From NCBI RefSeq assembly GCF_902459525.1, contig NZ_LR699166.1:3298501-3362500 (forward strand): a stretch of DNA of 64,000 nt, written 5' to 3'. The notes under the pieces are model-generated. The model did no database searches. It had not been told where the DNA came from and saw only the letters and a program-made list of their open reading frames with translations. Positions 8,618 to 15,682 of the stretch are shown here, in pieces (position 1 is the stretch's first letter; every line of letters begins with the position of its first letter). The DNA comes from Sideroxydans sp. CL21 (GTDB taxonomy: Bacteria; Pseudomonadota; Gammaproteobacteria; Burkholderiales; Gallionellaceae). The position numbers and the translations under genes are program-made.

Positions 8618-8639
8618 AACCCCGGTTTCAGCCGGGGTT
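8618..8639. repeat. GC-rich hairpin in the intercistronic gap
   Basis: A perfect 8-bp inverted repeat (AACCCCGG / CCGGGGTT) with a 6-base loop lies in the 220-base gap between the 34-aa peptide gene and the next gene. No T-run follows on either strand, so it is not a classic terminator. It may be a processing or RNA-stability element that sets different levels for the structural and accessory parts of the operon. Confidence 0.6.
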
Positions 8640-8818
8640 CCATACCGTCTAATTATTTAAACGGGATTAATTTTGCCTAAAGTGCTACGGCTGGACTTTG
8701 CCTTCATTTCCTGAGCGCACCCATTCAACTGAAAGCATCGATTTATTTACCCATTCGCATCCTATCAAAATAGCTTCAATCATGCTGGTAAATTTGACTC
8801 CAGCTGAAATTGATTTGA

Positions 8819-8923
8819 TTATTTCTTAATGCGATCAATAAAGAACGAGTAAATTGTCGGCGCTATAAACACTATCAATATTATCCCGCCAAGTACGCCA
8901 GGCCCAAAATCGACTTCTATCAT
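8819..8923 (-). CDS. 34-residue single-TM peptide of the oxidase operon
   Basis: A short frame starts with ATG at 8923 and ends with TAA at 8819. The peptide begins MIEVDFGPGV, has one helix (GGIILIVFIAPTIYSFF) and ends in DRIKK, giving an N-out or N-in helix with a basic end. A TAGGAG ribosome site lies eight bases before the ATG, which strongly favours translation. It sits between the CcoP-like and the two-TM genes. By size and position it may be a small oxidase subunit, like CcoQ/CcoH/CcoM-type peptides, but no sequence match is claimed. Confidence 0.7.
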   Translation of the reverse strand: MIEVDFGPGVLGGIILIVFIAPTIYSFFIDRIKK

Positions 8924-8996
8924 AATAATTGCTCCTATATTGTTTGCCGACGAACCGGATTGACCTTATTAATTCAGGCCAATCCGATACGAATTA

Positions 8997-9614
8997 TCAA
9001 TGCGTATGCTTAGGCTGCCAGGTTGAAGGCGGCAATCTCTTGATCAGGATAATCACCATCGTAAAGAAATACAGTACGTAGAAAATATCGATGGTGTAGC
9101 CCCTGTCCCACCATGGCTGCTTTCTTTCAGGGGTTCCGTCTGCCTTGACGTTGCCCTCGAAATTCGCCAGAACCACTCTATCTCCAACGATGTTGTATTC
9201 CTGCAAATCCACACCCTTAGCCATCAATGCTTCGATTTGTGGCTTGATGATGCGCAAATCATTCATGCTCAGAGGGTGACGCTCCAACAGCTCATCATAT
9301 TTGCCGCCCAAATTCATCTGAACGATCTTTTTCATTGCAGCTTCATCATCCTGAATCGCCTGCACTTCAGGAGTGTTCATCGCTTTTACGTAGCCTTCGT
9401 AGATTGCTGCATTTGGGCGTTGCCCCCACAACGGGAAAGTAACTGCAAAAGCAGTGAGAACAGTCAACACAACGAGCAATACAACAGGCATAGGCATGCG
9501 ATGGTTGTCTTCGGTGATTCCACCCAAGTTTTCCTTTTCCCAAAGCACTTTATCGGCCTCGTTTGTCGCGGGATCGCACATCGTGACTAGCGGCTTATTA
9601 AAATTCCAAGACAT
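8997..9614 (-). CDS. CcoP-like membrane protein without heme-binding motifs
   Basis: This 205-residue protein directly follows the CcoO-like gene, the usual place of ccoP or ccoQ. It has a helix at about residues 42-62 preceded by EDNHRMPMP and ending FPLWGQRPN, which resembles the CcoP anchor helix. A 100-residue soluble region follows, with a second helix near 174-192. Canonical CcoP has two CxxCH motifs; here there is none. A GGAGG site lies eight to nine bases before the ATG. It may be a heme-less replacement of CcoP. The protein at 760 shares the helix pattern. Confidence 0.75.
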   Translation of the reverse strand: MSWNFNKPLVTMCDPATNEADKVLWEKENLGGITEDNHRMPMPVVLLVVLTVLTAFAVTFPLWGQRPNAAIYEGYVKAMNTPEVQAIQDDEAAMKKIVQMNLGGKYDELLERHPLSMNDLRIIKPQIEALMAKGVDLQEYNIVGDRVVLANFEGNVKADGTPERKQPWWDRGYTIDIFYVLYFFTMVIILIKRLPPSTWQPKHTH

Positions 9615-9630
9615 TTTTGTATCCTCCTCG

Positions 9631-10587
9631 TTACTTCAGACTCAGCATGAAGTCAATCAGACTGCGGATTTCAGAATCGCTGGCATAAGCAGGAACATCC
9701 GGAGGCGATACACGTTTGCCTTCGCGATATTCGTCATACTCTGCACGCCATTTGTCGTAATCGATCTTGTTACCGGACGCATCCTTTTCGCCCCACAGAT
9801 AGTCGAAGCGCGGCATGATCGAATGCGGCTGGACCAGGCGTGGATTGAAGAAGTGCATCATCAACCACTCTTTGGAAGAGTTGCGAGAACCTACGTGCAT
9901 CAAGTCTGGAGCCTTACGGTCCGAACCGAACGCGGTTGGAGATTCGCCGTTGAAGTCACCCAGCATCGGGGGCGCACCGAATACCTGCCAGTCCTGTGTC
10001 TGCTCCGGAAGCAGGGTATGGCACCACCAGCACCCTTCACGCACAAAATACGTCTTGCCGGCGCCTGCATGAGAAATATCCTCATCCTTGGCTAAGTGCA
10101 TCACGTCGGCCGGCATCCACCCTTTGGTAGCAGTCAGATTATCGATATAGCTGAACTCTTTCCCCTGGTACGTCCCTTTGCTTACGGTAAAGACCGCGCC
10201 GTAGGCCTTTTGCGCATCGGTAATATGACCCTGCTCAACGCTCAGCTGCTCGATACCCTGCCCCAGAATCCGCGGATGCAATATCCCGGCAGGAAATGTC
10301 GTTCCCGGTTGATACACGAACACTGAAACAGGCTCTCCGAGCGGCTGGCCTGTTTTCGGGTCAGCCTTCAGAGCGACAACCATAGGCTTGTTCTTGCCCT
10401 GCAGAAACGGGTCTTCCAGATTGAAGCCCGTTTCATGGCCCACTGCCAGTTGCTTCGAAAGCGCTACATCAGTCGAAGATACCGACGCAATATTGATGCT
10501 CGGAAAAAACAACGTAATCGTCATCGAGCCGCCAAATGCCATGGCGAATAACCTCGCACCAACTTTATATTCTCTAAATCCAGCCAT
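9631..10587 (-). CDS. ccoO: CcoO-like monoheme cytochrome c subunit with long insert
   Basis: The 318-residue protein has an N-terminal anchor (about residues 12-35) and a C-terminal heme domain: YFVREGCWWCH with cysteines at 186 and 189 and histidine at 190, then FGSDRKAPDLMHVGSR, HFFNPRLVQP and SIMP with the probable axial methionine at 258. These are the CcoO landmarks. Standard CcoO has the heme motif much closer to the helix; here about 140 residues separate them, including a beta-rich insert of unknown function. GGGAG precedes the ATG. It lies 33 bases after the CcoN-like gene and should pass electrons to it. Confidence 0.85.
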   Translation of the reverse strand: MAGFREYKVGARLFAMAFGGSMTITLFFPSINIASVSSTDVALSKQLAVGHETGFNLEDPFLQGKNKPMVVALKADPKTGQPLGEPVSVFVYQPGTTFPAGILHPRILGQGIEQLSVEQGHITDAQKAYGAVFTVSKGTYQGKEFSYIDNLTATKGWMPADVMHLAKDEDISHAGAGKTYFVREGCWWCHTLLPEQTQDWQVFGAPPMLGDFNGESPTAFGSDRKAPDLMHVGSRNSSKEWLMMHFFNPRLVQPHSIMPRFDYLWGEKDASGNKIDYDKWRAEYDEYREGKRVSPPDVPAYASDSEIRSLIDFMLSLK

Positions 10588-10620
10588 GCTTATTCTCCCT
10601 AAATTTTACACTGGCTAATA

Positions 10621-12027
10621 TTAGCGCTCGTATCCCAGTTCATGCGGCATACGACCCTCAGGCACTTCAGTTCCCTTGCGCGCTGTCATCCACATGTTGT
10701 ACAGCCACAGAATGTTGCCAGTGAATACCAGGGTACCGCCGATCCAACGGGCGATCATGTACGGGTGCTCAGCAATCACAACATCGATATACGGAACCTC
10801 GTAAATTTTGCCAGCGCCCTGAATCAGACCGGCAATCGTCATGGAAACCCAGTAAATCGAGAAGCCGATCAGCAACAGCCAGAAGTGCATATTGGCCAGC
10901 GTCAAGGAGTACAACTTGCGCTTCATGATTGTTTGCAAGCCCAGGTAAACCGCAGCAGCCTCGAGGAAGGTAGAGAATCCGAGCAAAGCCAAGTGTGCGT
11001 GAGCAACGATCCAGCCTGTTCCGTGGATGTACCAGTTAATCGCACGAGTTTGCTGGAAACCGCCTTGCATATTCAGGGGAATAGCCATCAAGCAACCCGT
11101 GATGGTAAAACGCACCTCGATGTTCTCGACGAACATATGCCACTTGCCCTTCATCGTCAGCATGATGTTCGATACGAACGCAATCGCTGGCACCAGGATC
11201 AGCACACCTTCAACGGAAGCGAAAGACTTCAACCACTCAGGCAAAGGCGCCGACATCAGGTGGTGCGCCGCCGGAGTGGAATAGAACACCACAACAGACC
11301 AAAAGTGCAAGTGACCAATGCGGTGCGAGTACAGCGGATTTCCCGTGACCTTGGGGATGGTGTAATAAGCGATCGCAGCAGCCACCGGAGTGATCCAGAG
11401 TCCCAGTACGTTGTGCGCGAACCACCAAGTCAGATAAGCCTCGGTAAGACCGGTCAGGTGGAAAAACTCAGGAGAGTTACCCACCAGGAACACGATGATC
11501 ACCATGAAAATGGCAGAAGCAAAGAACCAGTTTGTGGTGTAAATACCTTGAGTACGGCGAGTCAAAACCGTCATCCAGACGTTGATTGCCAACGGGATGA
11601 ACACGAAGAAGGCCAAGTACAAGTCTATAGGCCACGGAAAGTCCGAATATTCACGGCCGGACGTGATACCCGCCCACAAAACGGTCAGGCCAAGTGTCAG
11701 CCCCACGTTCCACAGCAAGCAGTTCCACAGACCCAATTTTTCGGACCACAGCTTTGTGTTGCCCAACGCCGGCGTGATATACATCATGGCCATGGCAAAC
11801 GCCATGGAAATCCAGCCAAAAATAACCGCCATCACGTGAACCTGGCGCATATGACCAAAGGCGAAATAAATATTCCCGGTCACAAAATCCGGAAATGCAA
11901 GTTTCGCCGCATTAAACGATCCCAGTCCGGTACCGATTACGAACCAGATAATCGCTGAAAATCCGAAGAACACCGCCGCCGAACCGGCGGGTATATCTTC
12001 GTTCTTGGCAAACAAATATTTAAACAT
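10621..12027 (-). CDS. ccoN: cbb3-type (C-family) oxidase catalytic subunit, divergent CcoN
   Basis: The 468-residue, about 12-helix protein is the oxygen-reducing subunit. Counting from the ATG at 12027 (preceded by GAGGGGGAG), the low-spin heme histidine is H64 (MRQVHVMAVIF), the CuB ligands are H205, H255 and H256, and the HAHLALLG motif gives H343 and H345. A tyrosine at 249, seven residues before H256, matches the helix-VII tyrosine of C-family oxidases that is crosslinked to a CuB histidine. The glutamate usually found in the next segment (FEGPMM) is glutamine here (Q321). The tyrosine favours oxygen reductase over NO reductase, but activity is untested. Confidence 0.88.
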   Translation of the reverse strand: MFKYLFAKNEDIPAGSAAVFFGFSAIIWFVIGTGLGSFNAAKLAFPDFVTGNIYFAFGHMRQVHVMAVIFGWISMAFAMAMMYITPALGNTKLWSEKLGLWNCLLWNVGLTLGLTVLWAGITSGREYSDFPWPIDLYLAFFVFIPLAINVWMTVLTRRTQGIYTTNWFFASAIFMVIIVFLVGNSPEFFHLTGLTEAYLTWWFAHNVLGLWITPVAAAIAYYTIPKVTGNPLYSHRIGHLHFWSVVVFYSTPAAHHLMSAPLPEWLKSFASVEGVLILVPAIAFVSNIMLTMKGKWHMFVENIEVRFTITGCLMAIPLNMQGGFQQTRAINWYIHGTGWIVAHAHLALLGFSTFLEAAAVYLGLQTIMKRKLYSLTLANMHFWLLLIGFSIYWVSMTIAGLIQGAGKIYEVPYIDVVIAEHPYMIARWIGGTLVFTGNILWLYNMWMTARKGTEVPEGRMPHELGYER

Positions 12028-12051
12028 GTTACTCCCCCTCAACTCGAAAAA

Positions 12052-12162
12052 TTAGTGATTATCGCCACTGCTGTCATCTTCATGTGGGACAAGTATGTAC
12101 CACGATAACAACATGCTCGAAAACGCTAATAGCACGCCCAGTGAACCCGCAATTAAAGCCAT
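12052..12162 (-). CDS. 36-residue single-TM peptide upstream of ccoN
   Basis: The frame starts with ATG at 12162 and stops with TAA at 12052. A GAGGGG ribosome site sits six bases before the ATG. The peptide is one hydrophobic helix (LIAGSLGVLLAFSSMLLSWY) followed by an acidic tail HEDDSSGDNH. It lies between the 91-residue membrane protein and ccoN in the same direction. It is likely a small structural or assembly subunit. No known family is recognised. Confidence 0.7.
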   Translation of the reverse strand: MALIAGSLGVLLAFSSMLLSWYILVPHEDDSSGDNH

Positions 12163-12217
12163 AGCACACCCCTCAAATAATTAGTATCAACAGAAAGCAC
12201 GAGGCCGCCCCTCTAAC

Positions 12218-12493
12218 TCAGGCAGCATCGCCTTCCAATTTATAGTGGCGATTCAAGCCAACATACAGAATTCCGCAAAACGCAATTCCGAAAACGATCA
12301 TTGCCTCATCAATAAACCCGGTGAAGGTTGACGGGTCATACGCCATCCACGCAGATCCACCCCAGTTACTAAACCCCCCGCGCCCCATCAGGCACATTAA
12401 AGTCGCGCCAAAAACGCTGCCATTACCCATTCCCGTCAGCATCCCGCTCACAAGAATCAGCCAAATGGATAGAGATTTTTTCTTTGTACTCAT
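12218..12493 (-). CDS. 91-residue two-TM protein, first gene of the leftward oxidase operon
   Basis: The start is taken at the ATG at 12493, which has a G-rich ribosome site (AAGGGGGG) just before it; a longer upstream extension is open but reads through promoter-like AT-rich sequence. The protein has a helix at about residues 8-33 with a MCLMGRGG turn, a Trp/Gly-rich loop (FSNWGGSAWMAYDP) and a second helix ending in a polar tail. It is the first gene after the intergenic control region. Function is unknown. Confidence 0.7.
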   Translation of the reverse strand: MSTKKKSLSIWLILVSGMLTGMGNGSVFGATLMCLMGRGGFSNWGGSAWMAYDPSTFTGFIDEAMIVFGIAFCGILYVGLNRHYKLEGDAA

Positions 12494-12655
12494 GACCCCC
12501 CTTAAATTAATAAAAATCAAAACTTGCCAAAAAAACCGGTTACCCCATAACTCGAGACACAATCGAATTTCATTTGAATTACATTTAAATCTAAAAATCA
12601 ATCAGTTGAAGCATTGCGGCCAACAACGAATTTTTAATACAAACTTTGTTTTCCA

Positions 12656-12671
12656 GATGGTAATTACCATC
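12656..12671. promoter_or_regulatory. Perfect 16-bp palindrome, probable operator
   Basis: The sequence GATGGTAATTACCATC is a perfect inverted repeat without spacer, followed by a short C-run. It lies 163 bases before the ATG of the leftward operon and 210 bases before that of the rightward one. Such a site would suit a dimeric regulator. The cognate protein is not in the window as far as I can see. Confidence 0.6.
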
Positions 12672-12709
12672 CCCTCAACTTGTCAAGGGAATTGTATGCG
12701 TTCCAGCGT

Positions 12710-12760
12710 ATTTACCGTGATTTACCGCAATTTAACGTTAATTTAACGCATATTTAACGT
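12710..12760. repeat. Five phased direct repeats (ATTTAMCG, 10-11 bp period)
   Basis: Five copies of ATTTA(C/A)CG start at 12710, 12720, 12730, 12741 and 12752. The first two read ATTTACCG and the last three ATTTAACG. The period of 10 or 11 bases puts all copies on one face of the helix, as with direct-repeat sites of OmpR/PhoB-type regulators. The array is about 120 bases before the rightward operon. It is probably a cooperative activator or repressor site. Confidence 0.7.
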
Positions 12761-12880
12761 AAGAAGAGCGCAATAACACTATTGCTTCGGGGATTTCTTG
12801 GTGCTAATATCGCGCCGTCTGAAAGGGTATATTTTTTAGTGCGGATGTTCTTATAACGATGATTGATCAAGGAGATACAC

Positions 12881-12985
12881 ATGCTTGAGCCAGATGTAAC
12901 GACCAGCGAAGTTCTTATTATGTATGCAGGTATTTTCGTATTTTTGTTCGGCTTGGCTTTTATTCTGATGAAAAAGCATTCTTAA
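12881..12985 (+). CDS. 34-residue single-TM peptide, first gene of the rightward operon
   Basis: The ATG at 12881 has an AAGGAG ribosome site six bases upstream. The peptide begins MLEPDVTTSE, has one helix (VLIMYAGIFVFLFGLAFIL) and ends in MKKHS. It precedes the diheme cytochrome gene by 93 bases. It is the third such micropeptide in the oxidase locus, after those at 8819 and 12052. Function is unknown; a small oxidase subunit or assembly peptide is a reasonable guess. Confidence 0.7.
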   Translation: MLEPDVTTSEVLIMYAGIFVFLFGLAFILMKKHS

Positions 12986-13078
12986 TATCGGCAGGACCTG
13001 AATCCGGTTGCATGTAAGGAATGAAATGGCTTTGTCCTGCATGAATTGCAGGTAATTAATAATTTGAGGGGGAGGCAC

Positions 13079-13867
13079 ATGCGTAAATTATCAAATTTGG
13101 CAATGGCGTGTTTGGGGACGGCCGCCATGCTGGTTTTTTCAGGTGCAAGTTTGGCTGACGGCAGCGCCGTAAGTGTGAATTTAACCAACGGCAAAAGCAT
13201 TTTCGAAAATGGCAAGCCGGACGGGAGCGTACCAGCTTGCGCCACATGTCATGGCGACAAGGCGATGGGGCAAGATGCAATGAAAGCACCCAGGCTTGCA
13301 AATATTGGATATGTGTACATCGTCAAGCAACTAACGAATTTCGCTGAAGACAAGCGTACCGACAATATCATGCAGCAGATGAATGGCATTGCTAAGGCTT
13401 TGAGCGAACAGGATCGTCGCGACCTGGCTGCATATGAGAACAGCTTCCCAAGGAATGCCGAACTCTCCGACCTGAATCAGCTTAAAACTGATGGAACAAA
13501 AATTGGCGAGGCTTACAAAGGCTCGATCCTTGTTCGCTATGGACGGAATGGTCCGGGCGTGGCAGAAAAAGATAGAGTATCTGCTTGCACATCCTGCCAT
13601 GGCTTTAACGGCCGCGGTGCCGATCCGGTGTATCCCAAGATCGGTCAGCAGAAATATACCTACCTGGTTGCTCAGTTGACTAACTGGCGTGACGCCACCC
13701 GTACCAATGACCCTATGGGGCAAATGCGAAAAGTCGCCCACAACCTGTCCGATGATGACATCATTGACGTAGCCACCTTCTTGTCACAGGCTCCGGATAG
13801 CACGAGTGGAGACGGCATGGAAATCGGCAATCAGACGGTTCTGGAAAAGCTGAAGGTAGTACGTTAA
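13079..13867 (+). CDS. Diheme cytochrome c (c4-like), periplasmic
   Basis: The 262-residue protein has a signal peptide of about 26 residues (ending ASLADG) and two heme motifs, CATCH at 54-58 and CTSCHGFNGRG at 170-174, in two similar domains as in cytochrome c4. The start at 13079 is chosen because GAGGGGGAG lies just upstream and the signal peptide begins there. It is likely a periplasmic electron carrier to the oxidase. A terminator follows at 13926, so the peptide and this cytochrome may form their own transcript. Confidence 0.88.
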   Translation: MRKLSNLAMACLGTAAMLVFSGASLADGSAVSVNLTNGKSIFENGKPDGSVPACATCHGDKAMGQDAMKAPRLANIGYVYIVKQLTNFAEDKRTDNIMQQMNGIAKALSEQDRRDLAAYENSFPRNAELSDLNQLKTDGTKIGEAYKGSILVRYGRNGPGVAEKDRVSACTSCHGFNGRGADPVYPKIGQQKYTYLVAQLTNWRDATRTNDPMGQMRKVAHNLSDDDIIDVATFLSQAPDSTSGDGMEIGNQTVLEKLKVVR

Positions 13868-13891
13868 ACGCCAGACATCGGGTATTTTCTA

Positions 13892-13915
13892 CCAGCGCCA
13901 ACTGGCTGGCGCTGG
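13892..13915. repeat. Hairpin downstream of the diheme cytochrome gene
   Basis: A perfect 9-bp stem (CCAGCGCCA / TGGCGCTGG) with a 6-base loop lies 25 bases after the stop codon. It has no T-run and precedes the true terminator. It may protect the 3' end of the cytochrome mRNA. Confidence 0.6.
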
Positions 13916-13925
13916 AACTAAAAGG

Positions 13926-13962
13926 GATACTGATCTATCATAGCGATCAGTATCTTTTTTGT
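13926..13962 (+). terminator. Rho-independent terminator after the diheme cytochrome gene
   Basis: A 10-bp stem (GATACTGATC / GATCAGTATC) with a 9-base loop is followed by six T residues and a further T-rich stretch. It lies 59 bases after the stop codon of the cytochrome gene and 66 bases before the next start. Confidence 0.85.
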
Positions 13963-14027
13963 TTTTTAGTCTCTGCCTGACAGGCAAGCACTGCGCGAAT
14001 TCATAATAGTAGCAAGATTGGAGAAAC

Positions 14028-14609
14028 ATGAAAAAAGGAGAAAAGATCCTTTTTGGGATAGTTGCGCTACTCGTAGTTATTACGGTGATCAATTTTACGG
14101 TCCTGGAATCAATTAGACGAAACTCGGACAAGCCCTTGTTTCCTATTCTGACTCACTTCGTTTTTTCAGACGAAGGTTTGCGCGGCTACCAGATATATCA
14201 GCAAAGAGACTGCTATACCTGCCATAGGGCGGTTGGCAGCGGAACGAGTATGGGCATCAGTCTCGATGGCCTGGGTTCAAAGCATGACGTTGATTACTTC
14301 TATGCTTTCCTTAAAAAGCCGGAACAGACTTACGGTTCAAAGACCATGGATCATGGGGCCCCTCCCAAAGATGCCGCTTATGTGTCCGAGCTTCCGGATG
14401 CGGAATTGCACACCGTGGCGGTTTTTCTATCCGAGCTAAAGTCTGACCAGGGTTCATCTTCGTCTTTTATTCCACCAAAGGGCGATTCAAGTTTTATTGA
14501 TGCCATGCTGGATATGTGGGCTCCGGACGGCTGGAGATCACAATACAAAGATATTCGCGATTGGATGAAAACAAAACCTCAAGAGGAGCAACATGAAACA
14601 AAGCATTGA
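14028..14609 (+). CDS. Membrane-anchored monoheme cytochrome c
   Basis: The 193-residue protein begins MKKGEK, has one helix (about residues 8-26) and a heme motif CYTCH with cysteines at 62 and 65. It is a paralogue-like partner of the cytochrome at 7498 (MKRGEK start, same layout), but has a longer C-terminal extension after the heme domain. A GGAGA site precedes the ATG. Its last 17 bases overlap the start of the next gene. Together with the subunit-I-like protein that follows, it may form a NorC/CcoO-like pair, which is inference. Confidence 0.85.
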   Translation: MKKGEKILFGIVALLVVITVINFTVLESIRRNSDKPLFPILTHFVFSDEGLRGYQIYQQRDCYTCHRAVGSGTSMGISLDGLGSKHDVDYFYAFLKKPEQTYGSKTMDHGAPPKDAAYVSELPDAELHTVAVFLSELKSDQGSSSSFIPPKGDSSFIDAMLDMWAPDGWRSQYKDIRDWMKTKPQEEQHETKH

Positions 14610-15111
14610 GCACAGCGCCGCACAACTCGAAGACTTTAACAAATACCTTTTATGGTTCGTCTACGCGTGCATTATTTACAGCATTATCGGCTTCACGTGG
14701 GGAGCAGTTATGGGTGGCGTCCCGGCCTTCCGCTATTTTGTGGACTATAGCGCGCACGGGCGTCTGATCACGCTGGCACATGGTCACATCAACCTGCTGG
14801 GGTGGGTTGAAATGGCGATATTCGCCGCTTTATACTATGTCGTCCCTACGGTTTCCCGCCGCCAGATATACAGCGTGCGTCTCGTGAGAATACACTTCTG
14901 GATGCACAATTTCGGATTGATCGGAATGGTGGTTTTTTTCCTTTCAGCCGGACTGATTGGCGGCTTGGGCTCGGGCGAAAATACCGAAAAAGTAGTGAGT
15001 CATTTGCTGGCCTTTGTCGGGATGTTTGGCATGCTGGTTCTGTCTGCAAACATCATCTGGGGCTATAACTTGTATAAAACAACCAAAGTCGGGTGGCAAA
15101 AGCCATTATGA
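14593..15111 (+). CDS. Short heme-copper oxidase subunit-I-like membrane protein
   Basis: The 172-residue protein has four or five helices and contains AHGHINLLGW followed by YYVVP, the pattern of the HxH helix in oxidase subunit I, then a QIYSVRLVRIHFW stretch. Full subunit I proteins have 12 helices, so this is a mini-protein of that superfamily, often annotated simply as cbb3 subunit I. It shares its landmarks with the truncated gene at the left window edge. It overlaps both neighbours (17 bases before, 4 after), so it is translated together with the cytochrome and the thioredoxin-like lipoprotein. Confidence 0.78.
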   Translation: MKQSIEHSAAQLEDFNKYLLWFVYACIIYSIIGFTWGAVMGGVPAFRYFVDYSAHGRLITLAHGHINLLGWVEMAIFAALYYVVPTVSRRQIYSVRLVRIHFWMHNFGLIGMVVFFLSAGLIGGLGSGENTEKVVSHLLAFVGMFGMLVLSANIIWGYNLYKTTKVGWQKPL

Positions 15112-15605
15112 AGAAACGCAAGTTCCTGTCGGCATGCTTGGCATTGGCTCTTTTGAGCACGGTTAGCGGCTGCGAGCAGAATTTATCCGCCGGTTTTGCG
15201 GTAGGAATGCACGCGCCGAGTTTGCCCACCAAAACCCTGGCAGATGCCGACGGAAACTTCAGCAAGGTCACGACTTATCGCCAGCCGGATCCCCGCATGT
15301 ATCAATATTCAGTTGATAAGGCATTGCTGACGGGCAAGCCGATCGTGTTGGAATTTGCCACGCCGGGACACTGTACCAATTGCGACCAGCAGCTTCAGAT
15401 GCTGAAGGGCGTGATGGATCAGTATCAGGACAAAATCATATTTATCCACATAGACCAATATGCCAATCCCCAGGCCTATAAGGCTTATAGAGTCATGGGC
15501 GACCCCTGGACCTTTATCATCGACAAGCATGGCGTCGTTCAGTTTGAACAAGCCGGTAGGATGCTGCTCGGTGAAATGGACAGTGCATTGAAAACAATCA
15601 ATTGA
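15108..15605 (+). CDS. Thioredoxin-fold lipoprotein
   Basis: The start at 15108 overlaps the upstream stop (ATGA). The 165-residue protein has a signal peptide with the lipobox VSGC and a thioredoxin-like fold with a CxxC motif in GHCTNCDQQ and a later cis-proline region (MGDPWTFIIDKHG). It should sit in the periplasm on the inner or outer membrane. In an oxidase operon a role in copper delivery or in keeping heme-binding cysteines reduced, similar to SCO/SenC or CcmG, is likely but not shown. Confidence 0.82.
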   Translation: MKKRKFLSACLALALLSTVSGCEQNLSAGFAVGMHAPSLPTKTLADADGNFSKVTTYRQPDPRMYQYSVDKALLTGKPIVLEFATPGHCTNCDQQLQMLKGVMDQYQDKIIFIHIDQYANPQAYKAYRVMGDPWTFIIDKHGVVQFEQAGRMLLGEMDSALKTIN

Positions 15606-15682
15606 AAATTGTCATTTGAGGCAATCAACCGATCCTGGTTGCTGCCGCAAATACAATTTGAACAGAATACGGTAGACAGCTT

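Larger units (their letters stand above)
12494..12880. promoter_or_regulatory. Divergent control region between the two oxidase operons
   Basis: This 387-base AT-rich stretch separates two operons that run away from each other, so it must hold both promoters. It contains a perfect palindrome at 12656-12671 and a phased direct-repeat array at 12710-12760. No protein frame with a ribosome site is seen inside it. I could not assign exact -35/-10 boxes with confidence. Confidence 0.7.

Noticed and set aside
8686-8783. Possible 32-residue frame on the minus strand (MIEAILIGCEW...)
   Set aside because: There is no ribosome site at proper spacing and no membrane helix, unlike the neighbouring micropeptide at 8819.
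10642-11958. 438-codon open frame on the plus strand opposite ccoN
   Set aside because: It is antisense to a clear oxidase subunit, has low-complexity Gln/Arg/His-rich composition, no ribosome site and no recognisable domain.
10621-12027. Nitric oxide reductase (NorB) as the identity of the catalytic subunit
   Set aside because: The crosslink-position tyrosine (Y249), the CcoO-type partner and CcoG/CcoS-like genes favour a C-family oxygen reductase, although activity cannot be decided from sequence.
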